Made by a program: the position numbers and the translations under genes. The notes under the pieces are model-generated. The model was given only the letters and a program-made list of their open reading frames with translations, searched no databases and was not told the origin of the DNA. From Glandiceps talaboti (taxonomy: Eukaryota; Hemichordata; Enteropneusta; Spengelidae): a stretch of DNA of 32,500 nt. Positions 18,301-25,078 of the stretch are shown piece after piece (the first letter of the stretch is position 1; each line of letters begins with the position of its first letter). The stretch lies in the NCBI RefSeq assembly GCF_964340395.1, contig NC_135567.1, positions 1,258,109 through 1,290,608 on the forward strand. Direction: 5' to 3'.

Positions 18301-20957
18301 AATCAACTGAATATTGTCTTCCCTATAGGACCCTAATCAACTGAATATTGTCTTCCCTATAGGGCCATAATGAACTGAATATTGTCTTCCCTATAGGGCC
18401 CTAATCAACTGAATATTGTCTTCCCTATAGGGCCCTAATCAACTGAATATTGTCTTCCCTATAGGGCCCTAATCAACTGAATATTGTCTTCCCTATAGAG
18501 TCCTAATCAACTGAATATTGTCTTCCCTATAGGACCCTAATCAACTGAATATTGTCTTCCCTATAGAGTCCTAATCAACTGAATAGGGTCTTCCCTATAG
18601 GACCCTAATCAACTGAATATTGTCTTCCGTATAGAGTCCTAATCAACTGAATATTGTCTTCCCTATAGGACCCTAATCAACTGAATATTGTCTTCCCTAT
18701 AGGGCCCTAATCAACTGAATATTGTCTTCCCTATAGGACCCTAATCAACTGAATATTGTCTTCCCTATAGAGTCCTAATCAACTGAATATTGTCTTCCCT
18801 ATAGGACCCTAATCAACTGAATATTGTCTTCCCTATAGAGCCCTAATCAACTGAATATTGTCTTCCCTATAGGGCCCTAATCAACTGAATATTGTCACCC
18901 CTATAGGGCCCTAATCAACTGAATATTGTCTTCCCTATAGGACCCTAATCAACTGAATATTGTCTTCCCTATAGAGTCCTAATCAACTGAATATTGTCTT
19001 CCCTATAGGACCCTAATCAACTGAATATTGTCTTCCCTATAGAGCCCTAATCAACTGAATATTGTCTTCCCTATAGGGCCCTAATCAACTGAATATTGTC
19101 ACCCCTATAGGGCCCTAATCAACTGAATATTGTCTTCCCTATAGGACCCTAATCAACTGAATATTGTCTTCCCTATAGAGCCCTAATCAACTGAATATTG
19201 TTTTCCCTATAGGGCCCTAATCAACTGAATATTGTCTTCCCTATAGGACCCTAATCAACTGAATATTGTCTTCCCTATAGAGCCCTAATCAACTGAATAT
19301 TGTTTTCCCTATAGGACCCTAATCAACTGAATATTGTCTTCCCTATAGGGCCCTAATCAACTGAATATTGTCTTCCCTATAGGACCCTAATCAACTGAAT
19401 ATTGTCTTCCCTATAGAGTCCTAATCAACTGAATATTGTCTTCCCTATAGGACCCTAATCAACTGAATATTGTCTTCCCTATAGAGCCCTAATCAACTGA
19501 ATATTGTCTTCCCTATAGGGCCCTAATCAACTGAATATTGTCACCCCTATAGGGCCCTAATCAACTGAATATTGTCTTCCCTATAGGACCCTAATCAACT
19601 GAATATTGTCTTCCCTATAGAGCCCTAATCAACTGAATATTGTTTTCCCTATAGGGCCCTAATCAACTAAATATTGTCTTCCCTATAGAGTCCTAATCAA
19701 CTGAATATTGTCTTCCCTATAGAGTCCTAATCAACTGAATATTGTCTTCCCTATAGGACCCTAATCAACTGAATATTGTCTTCCCTATAGAGCCCTAATC
19801 AACTGAATATTGTCTTCCCTATAAGGCCCTAATCAACTGAATATTGTCACCCCTATAGGGCCCTAATCAACTGAATATTGTCTTCCCTATAGGACCCTAA
19901 TCAACTGAATATTGTCTTCCCTATAGAGCCCTAATCAACTGAATATTGTTTTCCCTATAGGGCCCTAATCAACTGAATATTGTCTTCCCTATAGAGTCCT
20001 AATCAACTGAATATTGTCTTCCCTATAGGACCCTACTCAACTGAATATTGTCTTCCCTATAGGACCCTAATCAACTGAATATTGTCTTCCCTATAGAGTC
20101 CTAATCAACTGAATATTGTCTTCCCTATAGGACCCTAATCAACTGAATATTGTCTTCCCTATAGGGCCCTAATCATCTGAATATTGTCACCCCTATAGGG
20201 CCCAGATGAATTAACAGAGTCTTTACTTAAATCACTGAATAAAACTGGAAAAGTCTACATGGTACCTGCATCATTGAAAAACAATTATGTGATCCGATTT
20301 ACTGTGACATCCCGTTACACTACTGAAGAAAACATCCTACAAGATTGGAACTTGATTTGTGAAAAGGCAAAAGATGTGAGAGCACACTTTGAAGAAAGTG
20401 GAATCGGACAGCCTATGGACAATGGACTGGAAGACAACAAGGATGAGTCTCCTACTGGAGAAAACAGCCCAAAACAAACAACTTCCTTGTATAAAAGTAT
20501 CAGTCTAACCAATGACCTCACTTTACATAATGGTGACCCCACTTTATGTAATGGTGATGTCCCAAAGCCTAAAGTTGTACAACATGAACACGATGAAAAT
20601 TGTGTTAATGGGGAGTTTTACACAAAAGGTGCATATTTTATTGGTAATGAGAGTAAGAGTGGTAGTTTACCAAAAGATGATTTTTGTAGTAACATGAAAT
20701 ATCAGAAATCTAGTCGTTGTAACAAAATGATACATTCCAAGTCTCTGGATACTGATGACACAAGGAGTATTGTTGGGATAAGTGGGAAAGGAAGTGGGAA
20801 TCCAGCTGTGTTGAAATTATGTCAACATGTGAATATTATGGAGAATGATAAAAGTGTTTATATTCGGGCTAACTGCACTGAATGTGACAAATCCGTCCAT
20901 TGTAAAAATGAAAACAAGTCAGCTGCAGGTGATAACGGCATCATTGGAAAATATTAA
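239..20957 (+). CDS. HDC: Histidine decarboxylase, 3' part of gene (9 exons, 5' end outside window)
   Basis: Joined exons: 239-382, 2114-2257, 5389-5455, 5965-6127, 7141-7211, 9131-9150, 9826-9924, 17486-17587, 20199-20957; 522 residues plus TAA. All introns are GT-AG and phases agree. It is a group II PLP decarboxylase converting L-histidine to histamine, expected to be a cytosolic homodimer. Seen residues (human HDC number = local + 144): His50 in SDQAHSS (His194, stacks on PLP), Asp129 in HIDAAYAG (Asp273, pairs with the pyridine nitrogen), Lys161 in NPSKW (Lys305, Schiff base), Tyr190 in NPLYLKH (Tyr334, catalytic loop), Ser210 in IPLSRRFRS (Ser354), Arg303 in VIRFTV (Arg447). AADC normally has NPHK and Gly at the Ser354 position, so HDC is favoured. 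The N-terminal region is missing. Residues from about 330 to 522 are a low-similarity hydrophilic tail. Human HDC also has a long C-terminal extension; I cannot say whether the two are homologous. Alternative: a broader AADC-like enzyme. Confidence 0.93.
383..866 (+). other. Unique left part of the first visible intron
   Basis: This intron sequence lies between the donor of exon a and the 28-bp array. It is AT-rich and of ordinary complexity. I see no open frame, RNA gene or mobile element in it. Confidence 0.6.
867..1994 (+). repeat. 28-bp tandem array, about 40 copies
   Basis: The unit is ttctatatcagttatc followed by tttcagttgata. The base after tttcagtt varies between G, C and A among copies; some copies have cggttacc for cagttatc. 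Each unit carries TTATCTTTCAG, an acceptor-like string, and TTGAT, a weak branch-point match. No stop codon occurs in some frames, which creates false ORFs. Confidence 0.95.
1995..2086 (+). repeat. (TGTTG)n pentanucleotide tract, about 18 copies
   Basis: A pure TGTTG run directly abuts the 28-bp array, with the junction at tcgctcag. It ends 27 bp before exon b. The U/G-rich RNA would lie just upstream of the true acceptor tctccctag. Confidence 0.95.
2114..2257 (+). CDS. HDC: HDC exon b (residues 49-96), PLP-stacking histidine
   Basis: The acceptor is tctccctag (to 2113) and the donor is gtgagt at 2258. The exon has 144 nt, phase 0. It begins AHSSVEKAG, in which the histidine at 2117-2119 corresponds to human HDC His194, which stacks on the cofactor ring. 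It ends [11 protein letters not shown], the lead-in to the CATLGTTG motif of the next exon. Confidence 0.93.
2399..2515 (+). repeat. 56-bp direct duplication, 2 copies
   Basis: Two near-identical 56-bp copies begin at about 2399 and 2455 (core tcagagggtacaagataca). They differ by one or two bases. This is a recent simple duplication within intron sequence. Confidence 0.9.
2537..3470 (+). repeat. 26-bp tandem array, about 36 copies, many with CRE sites
   Basis: Two linked unit types are intermixed: one with caccctgaatgacgtcat, the other with cacactaaatgacatcat, both followed by atgtcaat. The first type contains the palindrome TGACGTCA, the consensus cAMP response element; I count about 16 perfect copies by eye. 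Rare units are recombinant between the two types (for example near 2921 and 3061). A shortened unit lies near 3421. Confidence 0.94.
3531..5358 (+). repeat. 37-bp tandem array, about 49 copies
   Basis: The unit starts attatgtaaatta and continues aatataagttaagactagaa then ttgg. Variation is almost confined to two sites, GTTAAG/GCTAAG and AAATAT/AGATAT; otherwise copies are nearly identical. The last unit has an extra AT (atatataag near 5322). The array ends 30 bp before exon c. Confidence 0.96.
5389..5455 (+). CDS. HDC: HDC exon c (residues 97-118), CATLGTTG motif
   Basis: The acceptor is attttgtag (to 5388) and the donor is gtaagt at 5456. The 67-nt exon enters in phase 0 and leaves in phase 1, splitting a Cys codon. 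It encodes [15 protein letters not shown] followed by MMEVGPL. The GTTG motif is the conserved segment near the PLP phosphate in group II decarboxylases. The C-A-F-D pattern is closer to vertebrate HDC than to DDC. Confidence 0.92.
5577..5946 (+). repeat. 20-bp tandem array, about 18 copies
   Basis: The unit is ttgactataatgtactgcag, with CTGCAG/CTGCAA and TTGAC/TTCAC variants. Each CTGCAG copy combines a branch-point-like TTGAC and an acceptor-like TGCAG. It occupies most of the 509-bp intron between exons c and d and stops 18 bp before the true acceptor. Confidence 0.94.
5965..6127 (+). CDS. HDC: HDC exon d (residues 119-172), PLP-binding lysine
   Basis: The acceptor is ttatttgcag (to 5964) and the donor is gtaagt at 6128. 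The 163-nt exon enters in phase 1 and leaves in phase 2. It contains [11 protein letters not shown] (Asp codon 5994-5996, human Asp273), CPEFR, and [16 protein letters not shown] with the Schiff-base Lys at 6090-6092 (human Lys305). NPSK with MMVHFDCT is the HDC pattern; AADC has NPHK with LLVNFDCS. Confidence 0.95.
6128..6620 (+). other. Unique left part of intron between exons d and e
   Basis: This is non-repetitive intron DNA. A stretch at about 6282-6330 (tgactttgaccttggcct, then gtcagggtcaatgacc) is rich in TGACCT/AGGTCA-like half-sites and could be a remnant of a dispersed repeat. I see no gene in it. Confidence 0.5.
6621..7049 (+). repeat. 40-bp tandem array, about 10-11 copies
   Basis: The unit is aatgtagaagacttaacgag followed by tgcctcatatggcctaaatt. 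Single-base variants are CATATG/TATATG and ACTTAAC/ATTTAAC. The second unit has an internal duplication (gcgagtgccttatat near 6690). Confidence 0.94.
7050..7127 (+). repeat. 38-bp imperfect duplication before exon e
   Basis: Two diverged 38-bp copies share the core tgttaatttgtaata (at about 7073 and 7111), with gactttggta against gacttgggta. They end 13 bp before exon e. Confidence 0.75.
7141..7211 (+). CDS. HDC: HDC exon e (residues 173-196), catalytic-loop tyrosine
   Basis: The acceptor is tatattgcag (to 7140) and the donor is gtaagt at 7212. The 71-nt exon enters in phase 2 and leaves in phase 1. It encodes [20 protein letters not shown] and HDKS. The Tyr at 7190-7192 corresponds to human HDC Tyr334 (AADC Tyr332) in the mobile loop that protonates the quinonoid during decarboxylation. 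Confidence 0.92.
7330..9110 (+). repeat. 27/29-bp tandem array, about 63 copies, CCAAT-bearing
   Basis: The unit is cacagtctacacccaatcaa followed by atga and then a variable ccccacA, cacca or agcaca linker that gives 27- and 29-bp length classes. Almost every unit contains CCAATCA, a good CCAAT-box match. The first few units, from 7330, are more diverged (cagccaatcaaatgacc). The array fills the intron before the 20-nt microexon and stops about 20 bp before it. Confidence 0.95.
9131..9150 (+). CDS. HDC: HDC exon f, 20-nt microexon (residues 197-203)
   Basis: The acceptor is tattttacag (to 9130) and the donor is gtaagt at 9151. It reads (G)GG CTT GCC ATT GAC TAT ATG, giving GLAIDYM, and matches the GVATDFM segment that precedes HWQIPL in human HDC. 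Removing it would break the frame. A very short exon at this position is, from memory, also found in the human DDC gene, so this is probably an ancient family feature and not a local oddity. Confidence 0.9.
9289..9359 (+). repeat. (CACT)n microsatellite
   Basis: A pure CACT run of about 17 copies in the intron between exons f and g, directly followed by the related 16-bp array containing CCACTCAGTCACTTA. Confidence 0.95.
9400..9710 (+). repeat. 16-bp tandem array, about 19 copies
   Basis: The unit is cttacccactcagtca, with variants aaatacctagtca and gttacttaccc. The same words appear loosely from 9180, before the CACT run, suggesting the microsatellite grew inside an older array. Confidence 0.9.
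9826..9924 (+). CDS. HDC: HDC exon g (residues 204-236), substrate-specificity serine
   Basis: The acceptor is tttcatttcag (to 9825) and the donor is AAAG|gtaagt at 9925. The 99-nt exon is phase 0. It encodes [18 protein letters not shown], then [15 protein letters not shown], nearly the human HDC sequence. The Ser at 9844-9846 is the equivalent of human Ser354, reported as the residue that separates HDC (Ser) from AADC (Gly) substrate choice. The donor is the first member of the repeat family filling intron 7. Confidence 0.94.
9925..10221 (+). repeat. 37/35-bp donor-derived repeats, diverged left edge of intron 7 array
   Basis: The first unit (9925-9961) begins with the actual 5' splice site of exon g, gtaagtggtctttgtcaagt, and ends tattttacaaag. 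The next three units are 37 bp with ctaaAtgg or ctaagtgg in place of gtaagtgg, then 35-bp units with ctaggtggtttttaaag. These flanking units are diverged, unlike the uniform core to the right. Confidence 0.9.
10222..17355 (+). repeat. 29-bp tandem array, about 246 copies
   Basis: The unit is cagtggtctttgtaagttag followed by gatatttta. Main variation is at three sites: TAGGAT/TAAGAT, ATTTTA/AGTTTA and GTGGTC/GTAGTC. Each unit carries a strong 5' splice motif (GTAAGTT) and an acceptor-like ATTTTACAG, eight bases apart. Compared with the edge units, the core lacks 8 bp, and that change brought acceptor and donor close together. It fills nearly all of the 7.6-kb intron 7. True copy number depends on assembly. 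Confidence 0.96.
17356..17400 (+). repeat. Right edge units of the intron 7 array with AG|GTAAGT
   Basis: Two diverged units read ttacaaaggtaagtcat and tataaaggtaagtggtc. Both have AG joined directly to GTAAGT (junctions at 17358/17359 and 17394/17395), the same aaag|gtaagtggtct as the exon g/intron 7 border at 9924/9925. AG|GTAAGT is also the form of a recursive splice site. Confidence 0.8.
17401..17485 (+). other. Unique 3' end of intron 7
   Basis: A short unique stretch between the array and exon h ends ctaaattatag. It contains cagctaattcc and atctaaat as possible branch regions. Nothing else is seen. Confidence 0.6.
17486..17587 (+). CDS. HDC: HDC exon h (residues 237-270)
   Basis: The acceptor is ctaaattatag (to 17485) and the donor is gtaaaa at 17588, the only one of the eight donors that is not GTRAGT. 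The 102-nt exon is phase 0. It encodes [20 protein letters not shown] and ends LGLVVFRLK, matching human [11 protein letters not shown]. The weaker donor sits at the start of intron 8, which is packed with decoy acceptors. Confidence 0.93.
17699..20198 (+). repeat. 34-bp tandem array, about 73 copies, each a copy of the last-exon acceptor
   Basis: The unit is aatattgtcttccctatag, then ggccctaatcaactg. It holds a pyrimidine stretch, a TAG acceptor, the first five bases of the last exon (GGCCC) and CTAAT/TCAAC branch-like strings. Variants after the TAG are GGCCC, GACCC, AGTCC, AGCCC and GCCAT. The oldest-looking units at the left have catcccatag. A cacccctatag subtype at about 18894, 19098, 19540 and 19846 matches the true acceptor unit at 20186; its spacings are all multiples of 34. 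Confidence 0.96.
20199..20957 (+). CDS. HDC: HDC last exon (residues 271-522), domain end plus hydrophilic tail
   Basis: The acceptor is cacccctatag (to 20198), the terminal member of the 34-bp array. The exon reads [10 protein letters not shown]..., [14 protein letters not shown], then [19 protein letters not shown], matching the end of the HDC fold (Arg at 20295-20297 equals human Arg447). Then come about 190 residues rich in Asn, Asp, Ser and Lys with no match I recognise. They include a short internal echo (LTLHNGD / PTLCNGD) and a cysteine cluster, [11 protein letters not shown], near the end. No membrane segment or KDEL is seen. The stop is TAA at 20955-20957. Confidence 0.92.
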   Translation, partial: GPDELTESLLKSLNKTGKVYMVPASLKNNYVIRFTVTSRYTTEENILQDWNLICEKAKDVRAHFEESGIGQPMDNGLEDNKDESPTGENSPKQTTSLYKSISLTNDLTLHNGDPTLCNGDVPKPKVVQHEHDENCVNGEFYTKGAYFIGNESKSGSLPKDDFCSNMKYQKSSRCNKMIHSKSLDTDDTRSIVGISGKGSGNPAVLKLCQHVNIMENDKSVYIRANCTECDKSVHCKNENKSAAGDNGIIGKY

Positions 20958-21213
20958 GTCAAGCAGAATTGTAAAACATACTTAAGATTCTCCTTAAAAG
21001 TAGAGTTAGTTCTATTTTAGTTTCAACTACAGAATATAGTATAGTAATGAAAAAAATGAGATAATTTGCAGACTCCTTTTAGAGAAATTGATAACACCTA
21101 ACCTAGATATTTCCCTTAGTGTTCAAATATATTTAATTCAATATCATTTTTACAAAAAAGGCAAAAACAGGTGTTCAGTAGGAATAAGATGTATAAAAAT
21201 GCAATCTAATATT
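20958..21213 (+). other. Start of HDC 3' UTR or flank, unique
   Basis: AT-rich sequence follows the stop codon. There is no AATAAA here; TATAAA at 21192-21197 is a weak variant poly(A) signal. The transcript end is uncertain. Confidence 0.5.
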
Positions 21214-21570
21214 ATTGGCTGATTGCAGTTGATCTGTAAAGTCCAATGTTATTGGCTGATTACAGTGTGTCTGTACAGTCAAATATCATTGGCTGATTGC
21301 AGTGTATCTGTAAAGTAAAGCCCAATGTAATTGGCTGATTGCAGTGTATCTGTAAAGTCAAATATCATTGGCTGATTGCAGTGTATCTGTAAAGTAAAGC
21401 CCAATGTAATTGGCTGATTGCAGTGTATCTGTAAAGTCCAATGTAATTGGCTGATTGCAGTGTATCTGTAAAGTCCAATGTAATTGGTTGATTGCAGTGT
21501 ATCTGTAAAGTCCAATGTAGTTGGCTGATTGCAGTTCACCTGTAAAGTCTAATTTCATTGGCTGATTGCC
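21214..21570 (+). repeat. 37/42-bp tandem array, 10 copies, paired CCAAT/ATTGG
   Basis: The unit is attggctgattgcagtgtat followed by ctgtaaagtccaatgta; two copies have an extra taaag (42 bp). Copies start near 21214, 21251, 21288, 21330, 21367, 21409, 21446, 21483, 21520 and 21557. Most units contain CCAATGTAATTGG, opposed CCAAT boxes. It lies just after the HDC stop and may be within the 3' UTR. It also makes false minus-strand ORFs. Confidence 0.93.
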
Positions 21571-21668
21571 ATTCAGATATTACTATTCTGCCTGACACTT
21601 TGTTTTTGTTCTTGTTTTTAAACCGTGTCTTTTTGTGATATCTTTATTATCTGTTTAACTACCTTACT

Positions 21669-22370
21669 GTGGTTTCAATCCAAGCTATTGTTATCAATTT
21701 TACTGGTTTCAATCCAAGCTATTGTTATTATCAGATTTACTGGTTTCAATCCAAGCTATTGTTATCAGTTTTACTGGTTTCAATCCAAGCTATTGTTATT
21801 ATCAGTTTTACTGGTTTCAATCCAAGCTATTGTTATTATCAGTTTTACTGGTTTCAATCCAAGCTATTGTTATCAGTTTTACTGGTTTCAATCCAAGCTA
21901 TTGTTATTATCAGTTTTACTGGTTTCAATCCAAGCTATTGTTATTATCAGTTTTACTGGTTTCAATCCAAGCTATTGTTATCAGTTTTACTGCCTTATTA
22001 TGGTTTCAATCCAAGCTATTGTTATCAGTTTTACTGGTTTCAATCCAAGCTATTGTTATCAGTTTTACTGGTTTCAATCCAAGCTATTGTTATTATCAGT
22101 TTTGCTGGTTTCAATCCAAGCTATTGTTATTATCAGTTTTACTGGTTTCAATCCAAGCTATTGTTATTATCAGTTTTACTGGTTTCAATCCAAGCTATTG
22201 TTATCAATTTTACTGCCTTATTATGGTTTCAATACAAGCTATTGTTATCAGTTTTACTGGTTTCAATCCAAGCTATTGTTATCAGTTTTACTGCCTTATT
22301 ATGGTTTCAATCCAAGCTATTGTTATCAGTTTTACTGCCTTATTATGGTTTCAATACAAGCTATTGTTGT
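21669..22370 (+). repeat. 34/37-bp tandem array, about 20 copies
   Basis: The unit is ggtttcaatccaagctattg followed by ttatcagttttact; some copies have an extra TTA (37 bp), and several have a gccttattat insertion before ggtttc. No stop codon falls in any forward frame, so three long overlapping ORFs arise. These are repeat artefacts. Confidence 0.94.
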
Positions 22371-22640
22371 GGAATGGTTACAATCCAACACAAGTACATT
22401 TATATAAGATTCTATATATATAAATCTATATTTATCAGGTGATTAGTACCTATACATATCTGAAATATACATACTCCTCTTCCCTTAATAGTGTCTACAA
22501 GTGCCCCACTTTTGGCAAAAATGGAGGGATAATATTTGGTCATAGTTCCTGATATGATTATAGCAATTAATACTGAAAGCTGTGAAGAAAATGTGTGTTA
22601 AAGTAGTGGTTAAATAATAAAATACTGCAGTTATGTCTGC
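22371..22640 (+). other. Unique spacer with a consensus poly(A) signal
   Basis: Unique AT-rich DNA between two arrays. AATAAA at 22616-22621 is the first consensus poly(A) hexamer I find after the HDC stop. If it is used, the 3' UTR would be about 1.7 kb and include the 37-bp and 34-bp arrays. Confidence 0.45.
22616..22621 (+). terminator. HDC: Candidate poly(A) signal AATAAA
   Basis: This is a consensus hexamer 1.66 kb after the HDC stop. No clear GU-rich element was identified downstream. It could be fortuitous in AT-rich DNA. Confidence 0.3.
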
Positions 22641-24316
22641 TTAGCTGATGGCTCATACTTTAGCTGATGGCCCTTACTTTAGCTGATGGCCCTTACTTTA
22701 GCTGATGGCCCTTAATTTAGCTGATGGTCCATACTTTAGTAGATGGCCCTTACTTTAGCTGATGGCCCTTACTTTAGCTGATGGTCCATACTTTAGCTGA
22801 TGGCCCATACTTTAGCTGATGGCCCTTACTTTAGCTGATGGCCCATACTTGAGCTGATGGCCCTTACTTTAGCTGATGGCCCTTACTTTAGCTGATGGTC
22901 CATACTTTAGCTGATGGCCCTTACTTTAGCTGATGGCCCATACTTTAGCTGATGGCTCATACTTCAGCTGATGGCCCTTACTTTAGCTGATGGCCCATAC
23001 TTTAGCTGATGGCCCTTAATTTAGGTGATGGCCCTTACTTTAGCTGATGGCCCATACTTTAGCTGATGGCCCTTCCTTTAGCTGATAGTCCATACTTTAG
23101 CTGATGACCCATACTTTAGCTGATGGCCCATACTTTAGCTGATGGCCCATACTTTAGCTGATGGCCATTACCTTAGCTGATGGCCCATACTTTAGCTGAT
23201 GGCCCATACTTTAGCTGATGGCCCATACTTTAGCTGATGGCCCATACTTGAGCTGATGGCCCATACTTGAGCTGATGGCCCATACTTTAGCTGATGGCCC
23301 TTACTTTAGCTGATGGCCCATACTTTAGCTGATGGCCCATACTTTAGCTGATGGCCCATACTTTAGCTGATGGCCCTTACTTTAGCTGATGGCCCATACT
23401 TTAGCTGATGGCCCATACTTTAGCTGATGGCCATTACCTTAGCTGATGGCCCATACTTTAGCTGATGGCCCATACTTTAGCTGATGGCCCATACTTTAGC
23501 TGATGGCCCATACTTGAGCTGATGGCCCATACTTGAGCTGATGGCCCATACTTTAGCTGATGGCCCTTACTTTAGCTGATGGCCCATACTTTAGCTGATG
23601 GCCCATACTTTAGCTGATGGCCCATACTTTAGCTGATGGCCCTTACTTTAGCTGATGGCCCTTACTTTAGCTGATGGCCCTTACTTTAGCTGATGGCCCA
23701 TACTTTAGCTGATGGCCCTTACTTTAGCTGATGGCCCTTACTTTAGCTGATGGCCCTTATTTTAGCTGATGGTCCATACTTTAGCTGATGGCCCATACTT
23801 TAGCTGATGGTCCATACTTTAGCTGATGGTCCATACTTTAGCTGATGGCCCATACTTTAGCTGATGGTCCATACTTTAGCTGATGGTCCATACTTTAGCT
23901 GATGGCCTTAACTTTAGCTGATGGTCCATACTTTAGCTGATGGCCCATACTTTAGCTGATGGCCCATACTTTAGCTGATAGCCCATACTTTAGCTGATGG
24001 TCCATACTTTAGCTGATGGCCCTTACTTTAGCTGATGGCCCTTACCTTAGCTGATGGCCTTAACTTTAGCTGATGGTCCATACTTTAGCTGATGGCCCAT
24101 ACTTTAGCTGATGGCCCATACTTTAGCTGATGGTCCATACTTTAGCTGATGGCCCATACTTTAGCTGGTGGTCCATTCTTTAGCTGATGGCCCATACTTT
24201 AGCTGATGGCCCATACTTTAGCTGATGGCCCATACTTTAGCTGATGGTCCATACTTTAGCTGATGGCCCATAATTTAGCTGATGGTCCATACTTTAGCTG
24301 ATGGCCTTTACTTTAG
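22641..24316 (+). repeat. 19-bp tandem array, about 88 copies
   Basis: The unit is tttagctgatggcccatac, with CATAC/CTTAC and GGCCC/GGTCC variants and rare ttgagctg units. A block of 14 units (266 bp) is duplicated in tandem: the rare ccattacc unit occurs at about 23165 and 23431, and the ttgagctg pair at about 23247 and 23513, both 266 bp apart. Confidence 0.95.
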
Positions 24317-24390
24317 GTTCTAAAACAGTTTGTGAACAGCACTCCTAGTGGCCAAACAATGAAATTTTTTATCTGTCTAATAACTGGAAT

Positions 24391-24534
24391 ATGACATACT
24401 ACTTAATCACATCTACTTAATGTATGCAAAGTAAACAACTGTAGCAGCTGGTGTTTTTGTTTATGACATACTAATTAATCACATCTACTTAATGTATGCA
24501 AAGTAAACAACTGTAGCAGCTGGTGTTTTTGTTT
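24391..24534 (+). repeat. 72-bp tandem duplication
   Basis: Copies at 24391-24462 and 24463-24534 (begin atgacatacta, end tgtttttgttt) differ by about one base (ctactt/ctaatt). A recent duplication. Confidence 0.93.
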
Positions 24535-24611
24535 ATGCTTGCCATGGTTATTATTTTGTCGGGGAAGGGGGGGGGGGTGTTCATTCCCCCAGTATATGCT
24601 GGCTTTAACCT

Positions 24612-25078
24612 TTTGGTAGATTTTACCTGTAGACTTACCACCCTTAACAAAAATACTGGTAGGGAACCCTGGTACAGTGACTGGAGATCTCAGGTAGATT
24701 TTACCTACTTACCACGTTTAACAAGAACACTGGTAGGGAACCCTGGTAAAATGACATAGGAACCTGGGTAGATTTTACCTACTTACCACCCTTAACAAAA
24801 CATTGGTAGGGAACCCTGGTAAAGTGACATGGAACCTGGGTATATTTTACCTACTTACCACCCTTAACAAAAATACTGGTAGGGAACCCTGGTACAATGA
24901 CATGGGAATCTGGGTAGATTTTACCTACTTAACACCCTTAACAAAAATACTGGTAGGAAACCCTGGTACAATGACATGGGAATCTAGGTAGATTTTACCT
25001 ACTTACCACGTGCCCTTAACAAAAATACTGGTAGGAAACCCTGGTACAATGACATGGGAATCTGGGTAGATTTTACCT
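24612..25078 (+). repeat. Roughly 75-bp tandem array, about 6 copies
   Basis: The unit contains gattttacctacttaccac, cccttaacaaaaatactggt and agggaaccctggtacaatga, then catgggaatctgggta. Copies start near 24612, 24694, 24767, 24838, 24912 and 24986. One more copy follows in reverse orientation (25079-25150). Confidence 0.92.

Noticed and set aside
20315-20542. Minus-strand ORF opposite the last HDC exon
   Set aside because: It is a shadow of a strongly supported plus-strand exon.
21669-22370. CRISPR array (units begin GTTTCAATCC, a familiar CRISPR repeat start)
   Set aside because: There are no unique spacers: the whole 34/37-bp unit is conserved. The context is a eukaryotic gene with introns.
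21625-22442. Three overlapping forward ORFs of 233-260 codons
   Set aside because: They arise from a stop-free 34/37-bp tandem repeat, appear in all three frames at once and match no family.
24523-24991. Two ORFs with repeated TLNKNTGREPWY segments
   Set aside because: They are translations of the ~75-bp tandem array; frames break between units.
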